A stretch of DNA of 16,655 bases, taken from an uncultured Clostridia bacterium (GTDB lineage: Bacteria > Bacillota > Clostridia > TANB77 > CAG-508). The position numbers and the translations under genes are program-made. This document shows positions 12,962 to 16,655 of this stretch, one piece after another; within the stretch, counting starts at the first letter, position 1; each line of letters opens with the position of its first letter. The notes under the pieces are model-generated. The model was not told the DNA's origin and did not search any database. It saw only the letters and a list, made by a program, of their open reading frames with translations. Where the stretch lies: positions 10,751 to 27,405 of the forward strand of contig CAPBNZ010000016.1 of NCBI GenBank assembly GCA_948585895.1, written 5' to 3'.

Positions 12962-13534
12962 CTAAATTTCATTAATATCATAACAGCTGTCACTCCGTGC
13001 TAACGCTGCGCAAATTGTTGCAATCCATACGGGAAAAACAATTGCTGTTGGATTACTTGAACCTAACGAATTTCGAATGGCAATTACTGTTGTTGGTATA
13101 ATTTGAATAGAGGCTGTATTTAATACAATAAATACTAGCATCGAATCGCTTAATGTATCTTTTTGTGAATTCTCCTTTTGCATTGATTTCATTGCTTTTA
13201 ATCCTAAAGGTGTGGCTGCATTTCCTAATCCTAAAATATTAGCAATTATATTCATTGAAATTTCCTTTTGAATAGGTTTATTTTTTCTCATTTCTGGAAA
13301 TAATATTTTAATAATAGGGCTTAAAAAATTTGTTAATTTATCAATGATACTTGTTTTATTCGCAATTTGCATGATTCCATTCCATAAGCATAAAGTACCT
13401 AATAGATTAATTGACAAACTAATAGCATCATTTGTACTTTCAAAAATGCTAGCATTTAATCGTTCTAGGTTTCCAGAGAAAATAGCATATGAAAATGATA
13501 CGATTATAAATACAGGCCATACTTTATTCAACAT
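12962..13534 (-). CDS. spmA: spore maturation protein A (probable frameshift near the 3' end)
   Basis: Partner of SpmB in spore core dehydration, in the membrane. From ATG 13532-13534, with AGGTG six bases upstream, the frame gives 190 residues; a GTG at 13543 overlaps that binding site and is less likely. Conserved blocks: WPVFIIVSFSYAIFSGN, FPEMR, ILGLGNAATPLGLKAM (about 101-115), IQIIPTTVIAIR. The last residues (ARSDSCYDINEI) are not membrane-like as SpmA should be. In the next frame the same DNA reads VTAVMILMKFSKKE and stops at 12949-12951, which is the expected hydrophobic plus basic tail. Joining requires a shift near the codon CGG around 12998-13004, in a GC-richer patch. It may be a real mutation, a sequencing error or programmed frameshifting. 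Confidence 0.88.
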   Translation of the reverse strand: MLNKVWPVFIIVSFSYAIFSGNLERLNASIFESTNDAISLSINLLGTLCLWNGIMQIANKTSIIDKLTNFLSPIIKILFPEMRKNKPIQKEISMNIIANILGLGNAATPLGLKAMKSMQKENSQKDTLSDSMLVFIVLNTASIQIIPTTVIAIRNSLGSSNPTAIVFPVWIATICAALARSDSCYDINEI

Positions 13535-13586
13535 ATTTATCACCTAAGTAATTTTATTCTAAACTTGACTTTTTATTACAATATAA

Positions 13587-13615
13587 TTGACCTAAATTTC
13601 TATTTATGATATATT
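13587..13615 (+). promoter_or_regulatory. promoter of the AbrB-family gene
   Basis: TTGACC (13587-13592), 17-base spacer, TATATT (13610-13615) with a TGA extended -10. The start is near 13622, giving a leader of about 40 bases. Confidence 0.7.
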
Positions 13616-13662
13616 AGAAAGGTAGGGATTGTTAAATTAAACTTTTAAGGAGGATGGGTTGT

Positions 13663-13914
13663 ATGAAATCAACTGGAATTATTAGAAAAGTAGATGAGCT
13701 TGGTAGAGTAGTTATTCCAATAGAAATCAGAAATCAATTTAATATTATCGAAAAAGATCCTATTGAAATATATGTTAATGGTTCTTCTATTATATTAAAA
13801 AAATTTGAACCAAATTGCATCTTCTGTAGTAATAATCAAAATCTTTTATCTTATCATGATAAATTAATATGTACAGAATGTGCAGATAAAATAGGTGCAT
13901 TGGATAAAAAATAA
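13663..13914 (+). CDS. abrB: AbrB-family transition-state regulator with C-terminal CxxC pair
   Basis: DNA-binding regulator of genes switched at the end of growth. The N-terminus KSTGIIRKVDELGRVVIPIEIR is the swapped-hairpin SpoVT/AbrB DNA-binding domain (residues 1-47), including the Arg-rich contact strand. The C-terminal part has CIFC (Cys52, Cys55) and CTEC (Cys70, Cys73), a likely zinc ribbon as in many clostridial AbrB proteins; B. subtilis AbrB lacks it. ATG 13663 is chosen because AAGGAGG lies nine bases upstream; an in-frame ATG at 13654 directly touches that site. The protein is then 83 residues. The location beside rsmI and trmN6 matches the abrB neighbourhood of Bacillus. A bidirectional terminator follows. 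Which targets it controls cannot be seen. Confidence 0.9.
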   Translation: MKSTGIIRKVDELGRVVIPIEIRNQFNIIEKDPIEIYVNGSSIILKKFEPNCIFCSNNQNLLSYHDKLICTECADKIGALDKK

Positions 13915-13921
13915 ACATCTA

Positions 13922-13961
13922 AAAACGATATAATTTTTTACCCTCAAAATTATATCGTTTT
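13922..13961. terminator. bidirectional terminator between abrB and the dipeptidase gene
   Basis: AAAACGATATAATTTT (13922-13937) and AAAATTATATCGTTTT (13946-13961) form a perfect 16-bp stem with loop TTACCCTC. The plus strand continues TCTTTTAT, the minus strand ends in T-rich sequence. The converging stop codons lie 48 bases apart. Confidence 0.85.
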
Positions 13962-13964
13962 CTT

Positions 13965-14924
13965 TTATAACTTTCCTAAAATTTTTTGTTTGAAATTAGT
14001 TTGTAATATTTTTTTTATTTCATTTTTATCATAATTGTTTCTTTCTAATGTTTTACTTAATTTTTCTTTTACTCTATTATGTTCATATATATTAATATTT
14101 TGATAATATTCTGGTTCCATATCATAATATTTCATATCATCTGTTGCTACGCAAATATGTTCTATTCCACCTAGTAACTCTTTCATATAATTAATATGTT
14201 TAATATATTCTTGTTCATAATCTATATTAGGGTTACAAACAGATATTTCCTCTATACAAAATGGTTTTATCGATACCACTCCTATTACTCCATCTAATTC
14301 CTTTATACTAAGAATCTGTTCATCTTTTAAATTTCGTGGTACATTACAGATAGATTTTGCATTTGAATGAGAGGCAAATACAATTGGATTTTCCCCTTTT
14401 TCTTTCCATTCTTTACATATTTTAATGATGTCCCAAAACGTTCTTTCGTTGGCATGAGATAAATCTATAGCGATTCCCTTTTTTATAAGCTTTTTTACTA
14501 ATTTTTCTCCTAATTCAGTTAAACCATAATTTTCATTTGCTTTAGCTCCTCCACCAAATTTATTTGCATGATTCCAAACAATATTTGTAGATTTTAATCC
14601 TAATTCATATAAAACATCTATATCATTAATATTTTCCAAATAGTCCATTCCCTCTATTCCAAATACATAGTTTATTTCTTTTGAAATTAATTCGTTTTGT
14701 TCTATATATTGTTTTACGTATTTTAAATTCTGTATAACATTAATTTCGTTTTCCTTAATTCCTATCTCATTTTTCATCTCCTGTTTGGACATATAAAATA
14801 AATTAAAAATTCCCCCTGTAATATTATTTTTATGATAAATAGTTTTACAATAATTTTTTAGAAATTCTTTTTCTTCTTTCTTCATTAGTATATAGGTTAA
14901 TAAATCATAATGACAATCAAACAT
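13965..14924 (-). CDS. membrane dipeptidase-family metallohydrolase (peptidase M19)
   Basis: Zinc hydrolase of the renal-dipeptidase family, which cleaves dipeptides (often with D-residues) and in bacteria is usually cytoplasmic. The 319-residue product has the amidohydrolase barrel metal set: HxD at the N-terminus (His5, Asp7), the bridging Glu in GIEGMD (Glu91), IDLSHAN (His157), FASHSN (His186), the Arg in VPRNL (about 197), and ATDD near 260-263. There is no signal peptide. The length is normal for the clostridial form. ATG at 14922-14924 has AGAGGAAAAG directly upstream. It lies 93 bases after rsmI on the same strand; a TTGACA at 14991-14986 has only a poor -10 partner (TAAAAG at 18 bases), so it may be read from the rsmI transcript. 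Substrate unknown; peptide recycling is a reasonable guess. Confidence 0.9.
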   Translation of the reverse strand: MFDCHYDLLTYILMKKEEKEFLKNYCKTIYHKNNITGGIFNLFYMSKQEMKNEIGIKENEINVIQNLKYVKQYIEQNELISKEINYVFGIEGMDYLENINDIDVLYELGLKSTNIVWNHANKFGGGAKANENYGLTELGEKLVKKLIKKGIAIDLSHANERTFWDIIKICKEWKEKGENPIVFASHSNAKSICNVPRNLKDEQILSIKELDGVIGVVSIKPFCIEEISVCNPNIDYEQEYIKHINYMKELLGGIEHICVATDDMKYYDMEPEYYQNINIYEHNRVKEKLSKTLERNNYDKNEIKKILQTNFKQKILGKL

Positions 14925-15017
14925 CTTTTCCTCTTTTCTTAATGAGCAAACGAATACTTATCTTTTACTATCGTTTACTTAAAGCTGTCAATCTAAATAA
15001 TAGGAAATCGGAATGTG

Positions 15018-15839
15018 TTATTTTTCAATAAACTTTTGATAGATTTCATTTTTATTTGTTCCTCTATCTTTAGCTATTCTTTTTATAATTTCTTTTTTTT
15101 CTAGTCCCTGTTCCTCATATAATTGATAGTGTTCTTCTAAAGGAAGTTCTTCATAACTCTTGTTTCTATCGCTTTTTGGATTTCCTTCTATAATTAAAAC
15201 AATTTCACCTTTTATATTTTCTGATTTTTCTATTATTTCTTCAATAGTTCCTCTTATGAATTCTTCATGGATTTTAGTTAATTCCCTTGCTAATACCATT
15301 TTTCTTTCCTGTAAGATTTCTTTAAAATCATTTAAAGTTGCCATTAATTTATGAGGTGCCTCATATAAAATGATAGTTTTTTCACTACTTTTTATTTCAC
15401 TTAGTTTTTCTTTTCTTAATTTCTTATTTAATGGCAAAAATCCTAAAAAGATGAATTCCCTTGTAGTAATTCCAGAAGCAATCAATGCATTTATCATGGC
15501 ACAACTACCTGGAATGGGAATAATTTGTATTTTATTTTCTATGCATTTTTTAATTACAACTTCACCTGGGTCACATATGCCTGGCGTCCCAGCATCTGAA
15601 ACTAGAGCTATATCTTGCCCTTCCAATAATTTTTCAATTAAAGCTTGCGTTTTTATTTCTTCATTATGTCTATGATAACTAACAAGTGGTTTTGTTATTC
15701 CTAAATGGTTTAATAATTTTAAAGTATGTCTAGTATCTTCTGCTGCAATTAAATCAACCTTTTCTAATATATGAATTGCTCTTAATGTAATATCTTCTAA
15801 GTTTCCAATTGGAGTAGCTACTATATATAATTTTCCCAT
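15018..15839 (-). CDS. rsmI: 16S rRNA (cytidine(1402)-2'-O)-methyltransferase
   Basis: Methylates the ribose of C1402 in the decoding centre of 16S rRNA. The 273-residue product is a tetrapyrrole-methylase-fold enzyme: LYIVATPIGNLEDITLRAI (4-22), AEDTRHT (33-39), VSDAGTPGICDPG (about 80-92), and PIPGSCAMINALIASGI forming the SAM site. The C-terminal helical domain (about 225-273, LPLEEHYQLYEEQGLEKKEI) is the normal RsmI tail. Length is typical. ATG at 15837-15839 follows AAGGAA; an ATG ten bases upstream is out of frame. It is 20 bases downstream of trmN6, so the two are co-transcribed, as in Bacillus (yabB-yazA-rsmI) but without a yazA gene between them. Confidence 0.95.
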   Translation of the reverse strand: MGKLYIVATPIGNLEDITLRAIHILEKVDLIAAEDTRHTLKLLNHLGITKPLVSYHRHNEEIKTQALIEKLLEGQDIALVSDAGTPGICDPGEVVIKKCIENKIQIIPIPGSCAMINALIASGITTREFIFLGFLPLNKKLRKEKLSEIKSSEKTIILYEAPHKLMATLNDFKEILQERKMVLARELTKIHEEFIRGTIEEIIEKSENIKGEIVLIIEGNPKSDRNKSYEELPLEEHYQLYEEQGLEKKEIIKRIAKDRGTNKNEIYQKFIEK

Positions 15840-15859
15840 TTTTTTTCATTCCTTTTCCT

Positions 15860-16600
15860 TTATTTATTATATATTTTATTAATTTCTTCTGTATACTTTC
15901 CTTTTTCATCGTAAATATATAAATTTTTTTCTATTTTTAAAAATGATTTTGCATTTTTAATTGCTTTTATTAATACTAATTTTGGTTCACTATTTTGATA
16001 GGAATACACAAAACGTATTATTTTAGGTTCTATTTTATATTTTCTCATAATTTCTATTATATCTACCAACCTATCTGGTCTATGTACCATATAAAATTCA
16101 CCTTTGTCTTTTAATAAATCTTTAGAAATTCTTATAAAATCTTCTAATGTTGCTGTTGTTTCATGTCTTGAAATTATTTTCTTTTTTTCTTCATTTTTTA
16201 TTCCTGTTCCTTTTTTCTTATAAGGTGGATTTGTTACGACTACATCGAATGTATTTTTTTCTAATATTTTATTTAAGTCTATGATATCTTCATTTATAAT
16301 CTTGAATTGATTTTCTAATTGATTCAATTTTATACTTTTTTGTGCCATGTCATATACTTCTCTTTGAATTTCAACTCCTATTATTTCTTTTAGTGTTGTT
16401 TTTTTGCAAAGTAAAGTCGCTATTATTCCTGTTCCTGTTCCTAAATCAATAACCCTTGCATCTTTTTTTATTTTTTTTGCAAAGTCAGTTAACAAAATAC
16501 TATCTATTCCAAAACAAAATCCATTTTTATTTTGAATCATCTTTAAATTTTTAAATTGTAAGTCTTCTATTTTTTCATCTTTATTTAATTTTATTTTCAT
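15860..16600 (-). CDS. TrmN6/YabB-type N6-adenine tRNA methyltransferase
   Basis: Class I SAM-dependent methyltransferase, probably acting on A37 of tRNA1(Val). The 246-residue product has motif I VIDLGTGTGIIATLL (50-64), an acidic loop VEIQRE (76-81) and motif IV VVTNPPYKK (121-129). NPPY is the catalytic motif of N6-adenine methyltransferases. The N-terminal IQNKNGFCFGIDSILLTDF is the characteristic YabB/TrmN6 lead-in, and MVHRPDRLVDI is the family's later block. ATG at 16598-16600 has AAGGAAAAAATAAA upstream. It is the first visible gene of a minus-strand operon with rsmI; the upstream side runs into an 8-bp tandem repeat and off the window. Substrate is inferred from the family, and RlmF-like or HemK-like roles are less likely given the layout. 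Confidence 0.88.
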   Translation of the reverse strand: MKIKLNKDEKIEDLQFKNLKMIQNKNGFCFGIDSILLTDFAKKIKKDARVIDLGTGTGIIATLLCKKTTLKEIIGVEIQREVYDMAQKSIKLNQLENQFKIINEDIIDLNKILEKNTFDVVVTNPPYKKKGTGIKNEEKKKIISRHETTATLEDFIRISKDLLKDKGEFYMVHRPDRLVDIIEIMRKYKIEPKIIRFVYSYQNSEPKLVLIKAIKNAKSFLKIEKNLYIYDEKGKYTEEINKIYNK

Positions 16601-16611
16601 TTTATTTTTTC

Positions 16612-16655
16612 CTTTTTTATTTTTTTATTTTTTTATTTTTTTATTTTTTTATTTT
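16612..16655. repeat. 8-bp tandem repeat (ATTTTTTT)
   Basis: A single A recurs every eight bases (16619, 16627, 16635, 16643, 16651) in a T-only background, five units, running off the window edge. It lies directly upstream of the trmN6-like gene. Slippage could vary the copy number and promoter spacing; it is also a place where assembly errors occur. Confidence 0.8.

Noticed and set aside
1..16655. CRISPR array
   Set aside because: No direct repeats of 25-40 bases with regular spacers were seen; the only tandem repeat is the 8-bp T-rich run at the window end.

Overview
The window is very AT-rich and Gram-positive in style: strong AGGAGG-type ribosome binding sites, sigma-A promoters with 17-base spacers, and AT-rich intrinsic terminators. 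Sporulation genes (spoIIR, spmA, spmB, an AbrB-type regulator, a Spo0E-like protein) place it in an endospore-forming Firmicute, most likely an (uncultured) member of the Clostridia. The abrB / rsmI / trmN6 grouping resembles the order known from Bacillus and Clostridium. Species cannot be told from the sequence alone.

Layout. (1) 1-1360: tadA on the minus strand; a decayed remnant of an AlbA/Schlafen-type ATP-binding protein gene; and a tRNA-Arg(CCU) gene with its own promoter and terminator. (2) 1361-3530: an accessory islet. A divergent control region (2562-2726) separates an XRE repressor plus ImmA/IrrE-like protein (plus strand) from three small minus-strand genes: a one-helix membrane protein, a Spo0E-like two-part protein and a 62-residue protein. 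A roughly 70-nt plus-strand RNA with a near-consensus promoter and strong terminator lies opposite the leader of the 62-residue gene. The ImmA-like protein has lost the first His of HExxH. (3) 3531-7550: ttcA-type tRNA thiolation gene, then convergent pgm and a UDPGP-family pyrophosphorylase, which together could make UDP-glucose or UDP-GlcNAc. Both of the latter have perfect AT-rich hairpins at the 5' end of the predicted mRNA. (4) 7557-12144: a conserved gene of unknown function, spoIIR, murA (TTG start), walJ/yycJ and rlmH. The walJ-rlmH gap holds a 152-bp MITE with a 9-bp target duplication, set among GGACAGTCC-type palindromes. (5) 12145-13543: a second inverted-repeat element, then the spore maturation pair spmA-spmB, in which spmA appears frameshifted near its 3' end. 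(6) 13544-16655: abrB, a membrane-dipeptidase family (M19) gene, rsmI and trmN6, ending in an 8-bp tandem repeat.

The best candidate for an undescribed system is the 1.4-3.5 kb islet: a repressor / pseudo-protease switch facing a Spo0E-like phosphorelay protein, together with a cis-antisense RNA. Most other genes are ordinary chromosomal housekeeping genes.
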